Assembly: GCF_028473745.1 (NCBI RefSeq)
Contig: NZ_CP101137.1
Coordinates: 1,426,001-1,490,000 of the forward strand
Reading direction: 5' to 3'
Source: Streptomyces sp. M92
GTDB taxonomy: Bacteria; Actinomycetota; Actinomycetes; Streptomycetales; Streptomycetaceae
Length of the DNA stretch: 64,000 bases
Shown here: positions 19,655 to 28,320 of the stretch, one piece after another
Layout: each line of letters begins with the position of its first letter
Position numbering within the stretch: position 1 is the first letter of the stretch
The notes under the pieces: model-generated
The model's input: the letters and a program-made list of their open reading frames with translations, nothing else
What the model was told of the DNA's origin: nothing
The model's database searches: none
Program-made: the position numbers and the translations under genes

Positions 19655-19736
19655 GCACGAACACTTCGCCCTCCAGTGTCCTCGGGGCGCTCGAATGAGC
19701 GGTTGGAGGACACTCGGGTGCTGGGTGTTCGCGCTT
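19655..19736. repeat. Nested palindromic intergenic element / bidirectional terminator
   Basis: GAACAC (19659) pairs with GTGTTC (19725), AGTGTCCTC (19675) with GAGGACACT (19706), and CGCTC with GAGCG around a GAAT loop, giving an almost continuous nested hairpin. TTTTT follows at the right end. It sits between convergent gene ends, so it may terminate both. A degenerate copy lies at 2950-3040, which argues for a repeated element family rather than a one-off terminator. Confidence 0.65.
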
Positions 19737-19749
19737 TTTGGGGAGGGGG

Positions 19750-20112
19750 TCAGTAGACGAGGGCCTGGGTGTCGTCGGCCAGTGCCTCCTGGACGAAGAC
19801 CTGGGCGCCGGCGATCCGCACGCCCTCGATGACGTCCTTCTCGGTCAGGTCGCGCCGGGCCGCGCACTGGGTGCACAGCGTCACCCGGCCACCGGCCAGG
19901 AGGGAGTCGAGCAGGTCGGGCAGCGGCGCGGCGTGCGGCAGCTCGAACTCGGCCGCGCGCCCCGGCACCGCGAACCAGGCGGACTCCCCGGTCAGCCACA
20001 GGGACACGTCGACCCCGCTGGCCACGGCCACCGCCGCCACCGTGAACGCCTGCGAGCAGCGCTCGGGGGCATCGGCCCCCGCTGTCACCTTGATCACGAG
20101 CTTCTTCGCCAT
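19750..20112 (-). CDS. DsrE-family protein
   Basis: The 120-residue protein (MAKKLVIKVTAGADAPERCS) has the DsrE/DsrF-like fold pattern with GVDVSLWLTGESAWF and a Cys pair in VTLCTQCAARRDL. Family members take part in sulfur relay or have unknown roles. The Cys-x-x-Cys suggests thiol or sulfur chemistry, but no partner gene (tusB or tusE) is adjacent. It is convergent with the three-gene membrane set. Confidence 0.85.
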   Translation of the reverse strand: MAKKLVIKVTAGADAPERCSQAFTVAAVAVASGVDVSLWLTGESAWFAVPGRAAEFELPHAAPLPDLLDSLLAGGRVTLCTQCAARRDLTEKDVIEGVRIAGAQVFVQEALADDTQALVY

Positions 20113-20140
20113 GCCGGAAGCGTAGCCCTCGCGGGCGGCG

Positions 20141-20401
20141 TCAGACGGTGAGGGCGATCGTCACCAGCAGCGACGCGACGCACAGCACGGTGAGCAGGCC
20201 GCTGACGGTGGCGCCGTCCGGCCTGACGTACGGCCGGGACCGCGCGGGTTTCGGAGCGGGCCTCGGAGCGGGCCTCGGCGGGTGGTCCGGGTGGAACGGG
20301 GGCATCGCGAAACCGGGTGAGAGGGGCGTCCGGTCGCGCCGGGGCGACAGCCGCTGGGCCCGTCGGCACTCCTCGTAGGGCAGGCCGCCTTCGTACGTCA
20401 T
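20141..20401 (-). CDS. Small Pro/Arg-rich membrane protein, hypothetical
   Basis: The 86-residue protein has a basic, Pro-rich first half (HPDHPPRPAPRPAPKPARSR) and one C-terminal hydrophobic segment (GLLTVLCVASLLVTIALTV), so it looks tail-anchored. Its ATG overlaps the stop of the upstream gene by 4 bases (ATGA). No family recognised. It and its upstream partner face the XRE/DUF397 pair. Confidence 0.7.
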   Translation of the reverse strand: MTYEGGLPYEECRRAQRLSPRRDRTPLSPGFAMPPFHPDHPPRPAPRPAPKPARSRPYVRPDGATVSGLLTVLCVASLLVTIALTV

Positions 20402-20790
20402 GCCTCGTGCTCCGCCCGCTGGTGCTGGCGCAGCAGCACGTTCGCGTCCGTCACCGCGCTGTGGTCGCGTTCCGTGCGCGCCGCCTCCCGCCGGTCGTCC
20501 AGCCAGGCGCAGGCCGCGCAGCCGGGGACGGGCGCCGGGGGCCGGTCCAGGTCACCGGGGTCCGGGGGTGCGGTACGTGCGCGGTCGTTCGCGGCGCGCA
20601 CGCCCGCGCTGAGGCGTTCGCGGTCCGTCGCCGGGCGCAGCGAGGCCGGGTCCGCCTCCCACTCCCGGCCACCGCCGACGGGACGGAGCAGCGCGCGGGG
20701 CCCGGACCGGCCCTGGTACGCGCCGACCTTCGCGGCGGCCGGGTCGTACAGCACGGCACCGAGCTGGAAGGTGGCCGGTTCTGTTCTCAC
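20398..20790 (-). CDS. Hypothetical 130-residue protein
   Basis: The product starts at GTG 20790 (RTEPATFQLGAVLYDPAAAK) and contains GYxGRSGPRALLRPVGGG-like sequence, a lone CAACAW segment (VPGCAACAWLDDRREAART) and a His/Gln-rich end. Similar proteins occur beside XRE/DUF5753 regulators in Streptomyces, from memory. It is divergent from the XRE gene at 20962; the 171-base gap contains an inverted repeat (TGCCC at 20834 pairing with GGGCA at 20855). Function unknown. Confidence 0.7.
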   Translation of the reverse strand: MRTEPATFQLGAVLYDPAAAKVGAYQGRSGPRALLRPVGGGREWEADPASLRPATDRERLSAGVRAANDRARTAPPDPGDLDRPPAPVPGCAACAWLDDRREAARTERDHSAVTDANVLLRQHQRAEHEA

Positions 20791-20961
20791 GAGTTCGCTC
20801 CCTTACGTCAACATCTATACGGAATGCGACAGTTGCCCTACTCTGCGTAGTGGTGGGCAGTAAGAGCATGACCCAGACCGGGGGTCGCCAGGCCCGGAAC
20901 GGCCGCTAGTGCCACACCGGGCGCTCCAAATTCCACAAATTCCACAGCCGGGAGGGGTGCG

Positions 20962-21804
20962 GTGCCGCAGCGGAGGGCGATCACGGGTCGCAGTCAGGAA
21001 CCGAGGGCACGGTTCGCGGAGGAGCTGCGGCTGCTCCGCCAGGGGCGGGGCGTGTCCCTGCGGGGCATGGCGGAGGCGGTGGGCTGGGACGCGTCCCAGT
21101 TCGGAAAGATGGAGAACGGCCACACGCTGGGCGGCCCGGAGATCGTCGAGGCGCTGGACCAGTACTTCGGCACGGGCGGAATGCTGCTCACGCTGTGGGA
21201 GCTGGCGGTCGCCGATCCGACGCAGTTCCGGGAGCAGTACCGGCGGTACATGATCCTGGAGGCCGAGGCGATCAGCCTGTGGCACTACGCGGTCAGCGCG
21301 CCGCCGGGCCTGCTCCAGACCGCCGGCTACGCGCGCGAGACGCTTGCCGTGGGCTGGCTCAAGGGGCCAGAACTGGAGCAGCAGGTCGAGGCCCGTCTCG
21401 GCCGTCGGCAACTGCTGGAGGGGGAGGCTCCACCGCCGTTTCGCGTCATTCTCTCCGAGGCGGTGCTGCGCACGTCGCTGCGCGACGTGGGGGCCTGGCG
21501 CGAGCAGTTGGCCCACCTGGCCGAGATGGCCGGGCGCCCGAGTATCACCCTCCAGGTCCTGCCGTTCCGTGCGGGCCCGCACGGCCTGATGAACACCGCG
21601 GTGAAGTTCCTGCGCCTGCCGAACGGCCGCGTCGTCGCCTACACCGAGAACGATCTGCGCGGTGAACTCGTGGAGGAAAACGCCTCAGTTGAGCTGCTGC
21701 AACGTAGGTACGATGCGATGCGCGACTTGGCGCTGTCCCCGGCGCAGTCGCGCGATTTCATCCTGCGGACGTTGGAGGAAGCGCCGTGCGAGTCATCGAT
21801 CTGA
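20962..21804 (+). CDS. XRE-family regulator with DUF5753 domain
   Basis: The 280-residue protein begins with an XRE helix-turn-helix (FAEELRLLRQGRGVSLRGMA, WDASQFGKMENG) and continues with the Streptomyces DUF5753 domain (YMILEAEAISLWHYAVSAPP, GLLQTAGYARETL, GRPSITLQVLPFRAGPH). It starts at GTG 20962 after GGAGGGGTGCG. The DUF397 gene begins inside its last codons. Such pairs are the most common XRE arrangement in Streptomyces, where the DUF397 protein can antagonise the regulator, as with BldB/WhiJ-type systems. Confidence 0.92.
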   Translation: MPQRRAITGRSQEPRARFAEELRLLRQGRGVSLRGMAEAVGWDASQFGKMENGHTLGGPEIVEALDQYFGTGGMLLTLWELAVADPTQFREQYRRYMILEAEAISLWHYAVSAPPGLLQTAGYARETLAVGWLKGPELEQQVEARLGRRQLLEGEAPPPFRVILSEAVLRTSLRDVGAWREQLAHLAEMAGRPSITLQVLPFRAGPHGLMNTAVKFLRLPNGRVVAYTENDLRGELVEENASVELLQRRYDAMRDLALSPAQSRDFILRTLEEAPCESSI

Positions 21805-22079
21805 GCGCCGTCTCGTGGCGCAGGAGCAGCTACAGCAACACGAGCGGCGGCGATTGCGTGGAGGTCTCCGACGACCTCCTCCGCGCCGCCGACTGGCGCA
21901 GGAGCAGCTACAGCAACGCGAGCGGCGGCGAGTGCGTCGAGGTCGCCCCCAACCTCCCCTCCCTCGTCCCCGTCCGGGACAGCAAGGACCCCTCCCGCGG
22001 AGCACTCCTCTTCACCGCGCCCGCGTGGGCCGCCTTCGTGGGCGGAGTCCGACGGGAAGCGTCCGGAGGGGCCGCGTAA
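21786..22079 (+). CDS. Tandem DUF397 protein
   Basis: The 97-residue protein carries the DUF397 motif twice: WRRSSYSNTSGGDCVEV and WRRSSYSNASGGECVEV, followed by the single closing part PVRDSKDPSRGALLFT. The second copy is a complete unit, so the first looks like an internal duplication of the N-terminal half. GTG 21786 follows GGAGGAAG and overlaps the XRE gene by 19 bases. It is the cognate partner of the upstream regulator by position. Confidence 0.9.
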   Translation: MRVIDLSAVSWRRSSYSNTSGGDCVEVSDDLLRAADWRRSSYSNASGGECVEVAPNLPSLVPVRDSKDPSRGALLFTAPAWAAFVGGVRREASGGAA

Positions 22080-22124
22080 GCTGGGGGCGGCCCTGTCGTA
22101 TGCCCCCCGCTCAAGGAGCACCCC

Positions 22125-22223
22125 GTGGAGATCTTCTTCGAAGCCCTGCTGGTCCTGGTCTGCGTCGGCGTCCTCGCCTTCGCCGGTCTGACCGTGAAGA
22201 AGCTGTACCAGGGCCAGCGCTGA
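22125..22223 (+). CDS. Small single-TM protein (32 residues)
   Basis: GTG 22125 is preceded by AAGGAG. The product begins MEIFFEALLVLVCVGVLAFA and ends in the basic tail VKKLYQGQR, so it is a small membrane protein with the C-terminus inside. The ribosome binding site, codon use and position just before the nitrobindin-like gene support translation. It is too short for ordinary gene finding. Function unknown. Confidence 0.6.
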   Translation: MEIFFEALLVLVCVGVLAFAGLTVKKLYQGQR

Positions 22224-22248
22224 TCACCGACGCCAGGAAGTACCCCTC

Positions 22249-22824
22249 ATGATCGAGATCCCGTCCGACCTCCACAAGGACCTCGTCCCCCTCGCCTTCC
22301 TCCTCGGGAACTGGGCGGGCGCGGGCGTGCACGACTTTCCCGGCGCCGAGAAGTGCAACTTCGGCCAGGAGGTCTCCTTCACCCACGACGGGCGGGACTT
22401 CCTGGAGTACCAGTCGCACACCTGGGTGCTGGACAACGACGGCAACAAGGTCCGCCCGCTGGAGTCCGAGCACGGCTTCTGGCGCATCGACGCCAACCGC
22501 AAGGTCGAGGTGACGATGACCCGCGACGACGGCGTCATCGAGATCTGGTACGGCGAGATGGCCGAGCAGAAGCCCCAGATCGACCTGGTGACGGACGCGG
22601 TGGCCCGCACGGCGGCCTCTCAGCCGTACACCGGCGGCAAGCGGCTCTACGGCTACGTCAAGAGCGACCTGATGTGGGTCGGCGAGAAGCAGACCCCCGA
22701 GGTCGAGCTGCGCCCCTACATGTCCGCGCACCTGAAGAAGGTCGTCACCCCGGAGGACGTCGAGCGCTGGGCCAAGGCCCTCCCGGACGACATGCCGGAC
22801 GACGGGATCGCTTTCTTCAAGTAG
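22249..22824 (+). CDS. Nitrobindin-like heme-binding beta-barrel protein
   Basis: The 191-residue protein belongs to the FABP-like/nitrobindin family (formerly DUF1794). The N-terminal signature appears as LAFLLGNWAGAGVHDFP; YQSHTWVLD and ESEHGFWRI follow. A C-terminal His in YMSAHLKKV lies where the heme-ligating His of nitrobindins is expected. Such proteins bind ferric heme and react with nitric oxide or peroxynitrite. It is 16 bases upstream of nur on the same strand, though nur has its own promoter. Confidence 0.85.
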   Translation: MIEIPSDLHKDLVPLAFLLGNWAGAGVHDFPGAEKCNFGQEVSFTHDGRDFLEYQSHTWVLDNDGNKVRPLESEHGFWRIDANRKVEVTMTRDDGVIEIWYGEMAEQKPQIDLVTDAVARTAASQPYTGGKRLYGYVKSDLMWVGEKQTPEVELRPYMSAHLKKVVTPEDVERWAKALPDDMPDDGIAFFK

Positions 22825-22840
22825 TCCTAGACTCAGGGGT

Positions 22841-23278
22841 GTGGTGAGCACCGACTGGAAGAGCGACCTCAGACAGCGCGGCTACCGGCTGACCCCGCAG
22901 CGGCAGCTGGTGCTCGAAGCCGTGGACACCCTCGAACACGCGACCCCCGACGACATCCTCGGCGAAGTGCGGAAGACGGCGTCGGGGGTGAACATCTCCA
23001 CGGTGTACCGCACGCTGGAGCTGCTGGAGGAGCTGGGGCTGGTCAGCCACGCCCATCTGGGGCACGGGGCGCCCACGTACCACCTGGCCGACCGGCACCA
23101 CCACATCCACCTGGTGTGCCGGGACTGCACGAACGTGATCGAGGCCGACCTGTCGGTGGCCGCCGAGTTCACCGCCAAGCTGCGGCGGCAGTTCGGCTTC
23201 GACACCGACTTGAAGCACTTCGCGATCTTCGGCCGGTGCGAGGACTGCTCCCCGAAGGGTTCAACTACCGAGTCGTAG
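22841..23278 (+). CDS. nur: Nickel-responsive Fur-family regulator Nur
   Basis: The 145-residue protein matches Streptomyces Nur in length and key residues. His33 (TLEHATPDD), His86, His88 and His90 (RHHHIH) form one metal site; His70 and His72 (VSHAHLG) contribute to the nickel site. C-terminal Cys residues are in GRCEDCSP. Nur represses nickel uptake genes and the iron superoxide dismutase in response to Ni(II). GTG 22841 is leaderless, with TAGACT 7 bases upstream. A DUF4242 nickel-binding protein is also in this window at 56722-56970. Confidence 0.95.
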   Translation: MVSTDWKSDLRQRGYRLTPQRQLVLEAVDTLEHATPDDILGEVRKTASGVNISTVYRTLELLEELGLVSHAHLGHGAPTYHLADRHHHIHLVCRDCTNVIEADLSVAAEFTAKLRRQFGFDTDLKHFAIFGRCEDCSPKGSTTES

Positions 23279-23288
23279 GCTAGGGCGT

Positions 23289-24254
23289 ATGAAGAGCCCC
23301 CTGCTGTCCCTGCCCGGCGCCGTCCCCGCCGAGGGCGTGGACGAAGGCGTCGCCGCCCACTACGGCGACCTGTTCCGCGAGCAGCGTGCCCTCGCCGACG
23401 GCACCGGATTCGTCGACCTCTCCCACCGCGGTGTCGTCACCGTCACCGGCGACGACCGGCTGAGCTGGCTGCACCTGCTGCTCACCCAGCACGTCAGCGA
23501 GCTGCCCGCCGGGCAGGCCACCGAGGCGCTGATCCTCTCCGCCAACGGCCACATCGAGCACGCCCTGTACCTCGTCGACGACGGCACGACCACCTGGGCC
23601 CACGTGGAGCCAGGGAGTCAGGAGTCGCTGATCGGCTATCTGGAGTCGATGAAGTTCTTCTACCGGGTCGAGGTCGCCGACCGCACCGCCGACACCGCGG
23701 TCGTGCACCTGCCGGCCGGGTCGATCGCCGAGGCGCCGGAGCGCGCCGTGGTCCGCGAGACGGCGTACGGACGTGATCTGTTCCTGCCGAGGGAGGAGCT
23801 GGAGGCGTACGCCGCGCAGGCCGGGCCGCCGGCCGGGATCCTCGCCCACGAGGCCCTCCGGGTCGAGCAGCACCGCCCGCGGCTCGGTTTCGAGACCGAC
23901 CACCGGACCATCCCGCACGAGCTGGGCTGGATCGGTACCGCCGTGCACCTGCAGAAGGGCTGCTACCGGGGGCAGGAGACCGTCGCCCGGGTGCAGAACC
24001 TGGGCAAGCCGCCGCGCCGGCTGGTCTTCCTGCACCTGGACGGCAGCGAGGTCCACCTGCCGCCGAACGGGGCGGAGGTGCGGCTCGCGGACGACGGGCC
24101 GGAGGGCCGGAAGATCGGCTTCGTGACCACGTCCGTACGCCACCACGAGCTGGGGCCGGTCGCCCTCGCCCTGGTGAAGCGGAACGTTCCGGTGGACGCC
24201 CGGCTGGTGGCCGAGGACACGGCCGCCGCGCAGGAGACGGTCGTCGAGCCGTAG
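23289..24254 (+). CDS. ygfZ: YgfZ/GcvT-family folate-binding Fe-S protein
   Basis: The 321-residue protein has the GcvT-like fold with the YgfZ signature KGCYRGQETVARVQNLGKPP, including the conserved Cys. YgfZ proteins help assemble or repair certain Fe-S enzymes with folate. VDLSHRGVVTVTGDDRLSWL is the usual N-terminal motif. The start is leaderless: TAGGCT lies 7 bases before ATG 23289 and overlaps the end of nur. It is convergent with dtd. Confidence 0.93.
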   Translation: MKSPLLSLPGAVPAEGVDEGVAAHYGDLFREQRALADGTGFVDLSHRGVVTVTGDDRLSWLHLLLTQHVSELPAGQATEALILSANGHIEHALYLVDDGTTTWAHVEPGSQESLIGYLESMKFFYRVEVADRTADTAVVHLPAGSIAEAPERAVVRETAYGRDLFLPREELEAYAAQAGPPAGILAHEALRVEQHRPRLGFETDHRTIPHELGWIGTAVHLQKGCYRGQETVARVQNLGKPPRRLVFLHLDGSEVHLPPNGAEVRLADDGPEGRKIGFVTTSVRHHELGPVALALVKRNVPVDARLVAEDTAAAQETVVEP

Positions 24255-24278
24255 CCGGCCGCGCTCGGACCCCGGCGC

Positions 24279-24704
24279 TCAGACCTCGACGAGGACCGTG
24301 AAGGGGCCGTCGTTCGTCAGCGACACCCGCATCTGCGCGCCGAAGCGGCCCGTGGCCACCGTCGCGCCCAGCGCGCGCAGCCGCGCGACGACCTCGTCGA
24401 CCAGGGGTTCGGCCACGTCGCCCGGGGCGGCGGCGTTCCAGGTGGGGCGGCGGCCCTTGCGGGCGTCACCGTAAAGAGTGAACTGGCTGATCACCAGGAG
24501 CGGTGCGTCGATGTCGCTGCACGACTTCTCGTCGTGCAGCACCCGCACCGACCAGAGCTTGCGGGCGAGCTGCGCGGCCTTCTCCTCGGTGTCGTCGTGG
24601 GTGACGCCGACCAGGACGCACAGGCCCTCGCCCTCGATCGCCCCCACGGTCTCGCCGTCCACCACGACGCTCGCGCCGTCCACCCGCTGTACCACTGCAC
24701 GCAT
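24279..24704 (-). CDS. dtd: D-aminoacyl-tRNA deacylase Dtd
   Basis: The 141-residue enzyme removes D-amino acids from mischarged tRNA. It starts [18 protein letters not shown] and has the catalytic [12 protein letters not shown] (SQxTL motif) and [13 protein letters not shown] (NxGPxT motif). Length matches the family. The upstream in-frame extension has neither ribosome binding site nor homology, so ATG 24704 is used. Confidence 0.95.
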   Translation of the reverse strand: MRAVVQRVDGASVVVDGETVGAIEGEGLCVLVGVTHDDTEEKAAQLARKLWSVRVLHDEKSCSDIDAPLLVISQFTLYGDARKGRRPTWNAAAPGDVAEPLVDEVVARLRALGATVATGRFGAQMRVSLTNDGPFTVLVEV

Positions 24705-24883
24705 CCCGTCATGATGCCGTGCGCCCCCAGGGCGCGGGCAGGCGGGCCCGTACGGGGTTTCTTTTCGCTCCCTAACCCCCCATCTGGGGCCGATCGGGTC
24801 CGATCGTGGGCACTCGGTCACATAACAACCACCTGGGGTGGCACGATGCTCCCAGACGCCGGTCGAGGGGACGGTAGAGGCGC

Positions 24884-25570
24884 ATGAGCACAACCAGTAC
24901 GGGGACGGGGCAGTCGCTGGGGGCTGTCGCGTTGACATATCCGGGCGGCCTGGAGGCACCGCGGCCGCCCGTGCAGCGCACGGACAGCCCGGAGTTGCCC
25001 GCGGAGCTTCCCGCGGACCGCCCCCCGGGCCCTTCGGGCACGGGGGGCACGGGGGACACGGGGGCGCACGACCTGACCACGCTGAGCCTGCCCGAGCTGC
25101 GCACGCTGCGCCGGGACGCCCAGCGCGAGGAGGCCGATCTCAGCTACGTACGACGGCTGCTTCAGGGGCGGATCGACATCCTGCGCGCGGAGCTGGCGCG
25201 GCGCGGTCCGGGCCCGTCGTCGTCCGTGGTCACCACCGCGGCGACGGGGTCCGTCGTGGAACGGCTGTCGGAGATCCTCGCGGACGCCCCGGCCCGCCAG
25301 CGGTCCTCCGCGCGGCATGTGACGCTCGCCACTCCGCGGACCGAGGAGTGCCGGCGGCTGGCCGCGGAGATGCTGGGCGAGGTGGAGCTGTCCGACCTGA
25401 CGGCCCGCACCGACGCGGAGCTGACCGGCGGGATGGGCCGGCTCGTCCGGTACGAGCAGCAGGTCTCCCGGCGCAGGCAGCGGCTCCAGCGGACCGCCGA
25501 CGACTGCAGCGGCGAGATCGCACGCCGGTACCGTGAAGGGGAAGCACAAGTCGACGACCTGCTCGTGTGA
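24884..25570 (+). CDS. rsiG: RsiG, c-di-GMP-dependent anti-sigma factor for WhiG
   Basis: RsiG sequesters the sporulation sigma factor WhiG when loaded with c-di-GMP. The 228-residue protein has two helical copies of the signature E-x3-S-x2-R-x3-Q-x3-D. The first is in [16 protein letters not shown] at about residues 86-101. The second is in [16 protein letters not shown] at about 196-211. Both copies are intact, so c-di-GMP binding should be preserved. The first 65 residues are Pro/Gly-rich and probably disordered. The C-terminal half between motifs carries [20 protein letters not shown]. The motifs make this identification strong. Confidence 0.9.
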   Translation: MSTTSTGTGQSLGAVALTYPGGLEAPRPPVQRTDSPELPAELPADRPPGPSGTGGTGDTGAHDLTTLSLPELRTLRRDAQREEADLSYVRRLLQGRIDILRAELARRGPGPSSSVVTTAATGSVVERLSEILADAPARQRSSARHVTLATPRTEECRRLAAEMLGEVELSDLTARTDAELTGGMGRLVRYEQQVSRRRQRLQRTADDCSGEIARRYREGEAQVDDLLV

Positions 25571-25665
25571 CGTGAGGGGCGGCCGGTCCGGCCGCCCACC
25601 GCAGGCCCGGTGATCCCGGGCCGTCGCCGCGCGGCGGGTCACCCGTCCGGAAGGCCCCACCGCCG

Positions 25666-26685
25666 ATGTCCGCGCCCCAGCAGCCCCAACCGTCGCAGCC
25701 GCGCCGGTCGCCCCAGTCCGCCCCCACGTCCGCCCTGTCGCCCGTCGTGCCGCCCGTCCTCGCCGAGGTCGTCCGGTCCGGGTTCGTCGAGGGGCGGCAC
25801 CGGGGCAGTCTCGTCGTGCTGGCCGCGGACGGGGCCGTGGAGCTGGCGCTGGGGGAGGTGACCGAGCCGGTCTTCCCGCGGTCCGCCAACAAGCCGATGC
25901 AGGCGGCCGGCGTCCTGCGGGCCGGACTGGAGCTCGCCGGGGAACGACTGGCGCTGGCCGCCGCGAGCCACTCCGGAGAATCGTTTCACCGTGACCTGGT
26001 CCGCAAGATGCTCGACGAGCACGGCCTCGACCCGGCCCAGCTCCAGTGCCCGCCCGACCTGCCGCTGGACCCCGAGGAGCGGGACACGTACCTGACCTCG
26101 GGCGCCGTCGCCGACCGCGTCACGATGAACTGCTCCGGCAAGCACACCGCGATGCTGGCGGTCTGCGCCGAGCGGGGCTGGTCGCAGGAGACGTACCTCG
26201 ACCCGGAGCACCCGCTCCAGCGGATCATCCACAGGGTTGTGGAGGACGCCGCGGGCGAGCCGGTCGCCGCCGTCGGCACGGACGGGTGCGGGGCGCCGCT
26301 GATGGCGATCAGCCTGGTCGGGCTGGCCCGCGCCTTCCGCTCCTTCGTCGCCGCCGAGCCGGGCTCGGCGGAGCGCCGGGTCGCCGACGCGATGCGCGCC
26401 CATCCCGAGTACGTCGCCGGCACCCGGCGCCCCGACACCTGGCTGATGCGCGAGGTGCCCGGCGCCCTCTCCAAGATGGGCGCCGAGGCCGTCCAGGCCG
26501 TCGCCCTGCCGGACGGCCGCGCCCTGGCCTTCAAGGTCGAGGACGGCGCGACCCGCGCCCTCGGCCCGGTCCTGGCCCGCGCCCTGACACTGATGGGGGT
26601 GGAGGGCCCCGTGGTCGAGCGCATCGGCCGTACGCCGCTGCTGGGCGGCGGGCGCGAGGTGGGGGAGATCCGGGCGGCCTTCTGA
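25666..26685 (+). CDS. Asparaginase (type II-like, PF06089)
   Basis: The 339-residue protein belongs to the asparaginase family distinct from E. coli AnsA/AnsB. It has [61 protein letters not shown] and [13 protein letters not shown], all conserved in the family. It would hydrolyse L-asparagine to aspartate and ammonia in the cytoplasm; no signal peptide is seen. An N-terminal Gln/Pro/Ser-rich tail of about 25 residues precedes the fold. Confidence 0.9.
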   Translation: MSAPQQPQPSQPRRSPQSAPTSALSPVVPPVLAEVVRSGFVEGRHRGSLVVLAADGAVELALGEVTEPVFPRSANKPMQAAGVLRAGLELAGERLALAAASHSGESFHRDLVRKMLDEHGLDPAQLQCPPDLPLDPEERDTYLTSGAVADRVTMNCSGKHTAMLAVCAERGWSQETYLDPEHPLQRIIHRVVEDAAGEPVAAVGTDGCGAPLMAISLVGLARAFRSFVAAEPGSAERRVADAMRAHPEYVAGTRRPDTWLMREVPGALSKMGAEAVQAVALPDGRALAFKVEDGATRALGPVLARALTLMGVEGPVVERIGRTPLLGGGREVGEIRAAF

Positions 26686-26758
26686 CCAGCCCGGCAGCCC
26701 GCACCGGGGCCCGCAAATCCCCGCGACGCGGGCGGGGGGACCGGCCTACCGTGAGCCC

Positions 26759-28015
26759 ATGAGCAGCCGCACCGACACAGACGTACGTCCCATCACCGAA
26801 GCCGAGTACGCCGACTGGCTCCGGGCCCTGAAGACGGGGTTCCTGAGGCCGCCCGCCGTCACCGCGGAGGAGGCGGAGAGCCGCCGCGCCGAGTTCGTGC
26901 CGGGCCGGCTGCTCGGCGCCTTCGACGGCGCCCGGTGCGTGGCGACCTTCCGGTCCTTCGACCAGGAGGTCACCGCCGTCGGCGGCACCCCCGTCCAAGC
27001 CGACGCGATCTCCAACGTCACCGTCACCGCGACCCACCGCCGCCGCGGCCTGCTGACCCGGATGATGGCGCGGGACCTGGCCGCCGCGAAGGACCGCGGG
27101 GACGTCGTCGCGACGCTGATCGCCGCCGAGTACCCGATCTACGGCCGCTACGGCTTCGGCCCCGCCACCACCATGACCGAGTGGACCGTCGACGTCCCCC
27201 GCGCCGGACTCGACCCCCGCCGGTCGGCCCCGGAGGACGGCGGGCGGATCGACCTCGTGGACGGCGAGGACGTCCGCAAGCTCGGCCCCGAACTGCACGA
27301 GCGGCTGCGCCGGGCCCAGCCGGGCGCGGTGAGCCGGACCGAGCTGTGGTGGCAGATGCGGACGGGCGCCGTCAACTGGAGCGGCGCCCCGTGGACCGAG
27401 CCCTACTACGCCCTGTACCGCTCGGCGGACGGCGAGGTGGAGGGCCTGGTCTGCTACCGGAGCGACGACCACTGGGGCGACGGCAAGCAGCCGCTGAACA
27501 CGGCGACCGTCGAGTGGCTGATCGCCGTCTCCCCGGCCGCCGAGCGCGCGCTGTGGCGCTACCTGTGCTCGATCGACTGGATCACGACCGTCAAGAGCGG
27601 CTGGCGCGCCCCCGACGACCTGCTCCCGTACCTCCTGCCGGACCCGCGCGCGGCCAGGATCACCACGCAGGCGGACTGGCTGTGGGTGCGGATCCTGGAC
27701 GTCGTACGGGCGTTGGAGGCGCGCGCGTACGAGGGGCGGGGGTCGCTGGTGCTGGAGGTCGCGGACCGGGCGGGGCCGGCCGGCGGGCGGTGGCGGCTGG
27801 AGGCGGGACCGGACGGGGCGTCCTGCACGCCGACCACCGAGAGCGCCCATCTCGAGCTCGACGTGGGCGAGCTGGCGGCGCTGTGGCTCGGCGACGAGTC
27901 GGCCGTGCGGCTGGCCGCGCTCGGGCGGGTCCGGGAAGAACGAGCGGGCGCCGCCCGTGTGGCCGACGCCCTGCTGCGTACGTCCAGGCGGCCTTGGTGC
28001 CCGGACCTGTTCTGA
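26759..28015 (+). CDS. Eis-like GNAT N-acetyltransferase
   Basis: The 418-residue protein has the three-part Eis architecture: N-terminal GNAT ([20 protein letters not shown] acetyl-CoA loop), a second degenerate GNAT ([20 protein letters not shown]) and a C-terminal sterol-carrier-like domain ending in a carboxylate-terminal Phe (RRPWCPDLF), which acts as general base in Eis proteins. [13 protein letters not shown] is also typical. Mycobacterial Eis acetylates aminoglycosides; the physiological substrate here is unknown. The start is leaderless, with TACCGT 6 bases before ATG 26759. Confidence 0.92.
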   Translation: MSSRTDTDVRPITEAEYADWLRALKTGFLRPPAVTAEEAESRRAEFVPGRLLGAFDGARCVATFRSFDQEVTAVGGTPVQADAISNVTVTATHRRRGLLTRMMARDLAAAKDRGDVVATLIAAEYPIYGRYGFGPATTMTEWTVDVPRAGLDPRRSAPEDGGRIDLVDGEDVRKLGPELHERLRRAQPGAVSRTELWWQMRTGAVNWSGAPWTEPYYALYRSADGEVEGLVCYRSDDHWGDGKQPLNTATVEWLIAVSPAAERALWRYLCSIDWITTVKSGWRAPDDLLPYLLPDPRAARITTQADWLWVRILDVVRALEARAYEGRGSLVLEVADRAGPAGGRWRLEAGPDGASCTPTTESAHLELDVGELAALWLGDESAVRLAALGRVREERAGAARVADALLRTSRRPWCPDLF

Positions 28016-28125
28016 GGCGGCTCCCTTCTGCCGGTGACGGTGGGTGTGCGCATCCGTAGCGCTCTTCGGTTGTGGTCGTGCGTGTGCTTGTGGTGCGTGG
28101 TGCGTGGTGCGTGGTGCGACTGCCC

Positions 28126-28164
28126 GTCCGGGTCCCCGGCTCCCCTCCGGAAGGGGGCCCGGAC
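28126..28164 (+). terminator. Hairpin downstream of the Eis-like gene
   Basis: GTCCGGGTCCCC pairs with GGGGGCCCGGAC (one wobble or mismatch) around a 15-base loop, 110 bases after the stop codon. Confidence 0.6.
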
Positions 28165-28217
28165 AGCAGTGGGCCGGCTCGGTCGGCCAACCCTCTGGAG
28201 GTCTGACCACGTTGCTC

Positions 28218-28234
28218 AAGTTGGCTGCCAACTT
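28218..28234. promoter_or_regulatory. Palindromic operator candidate upstream of the first GntR gene
   Basis: AAGTTGGCTGCCAACTT is a perfect 7-3-7 palindrome, 103 bases before the GTG start. The paralogous GntR gene has AAGTTGGCAACCAACTC at exactly the same distance. Both are followed 31 bases later by CCGCTTGG. These are probable binding sites of one or both regulators. Confidence 0.65.
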
Positions 28235-28308
28235 CTCTGTACTTATCTCCGCTTGGGCGCGTCTCATAACCACCTTCCACTGAACTGCCCAAAGATGGCG
28301 GGAAGTTG

Positions 28309-28314
28309 TAGTGT
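28309..28314 (+). promoter_or_regulatory. Leaderless -10 box of the first GntR gene
   Basis: TAGTGT lies 6 bases before GTG 28321, preceded by GAAGTTG. The second GntR gene has TAGCGT at the same place after the same GAAGTTG. No Shine-Dalgarno sequence is present in either case. Confidence 0.65.
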
Positions 28315-28320
28315 TCGGTC

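Larger units (their letters stand above)
28016..28320. other. 305-base gap holding a heptamer repeat, hairpin and GntR promoter
   Basis: From left to right it holds four tandem copies of GGTGCGT at 28092-28119, a long hairpin at 28126-28164 that may terminate the Eis-like gene, the palindrome at 28218-28234 and the -10 box at 28309. No plausible gene was found in either strand. Confidence 0.7.
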
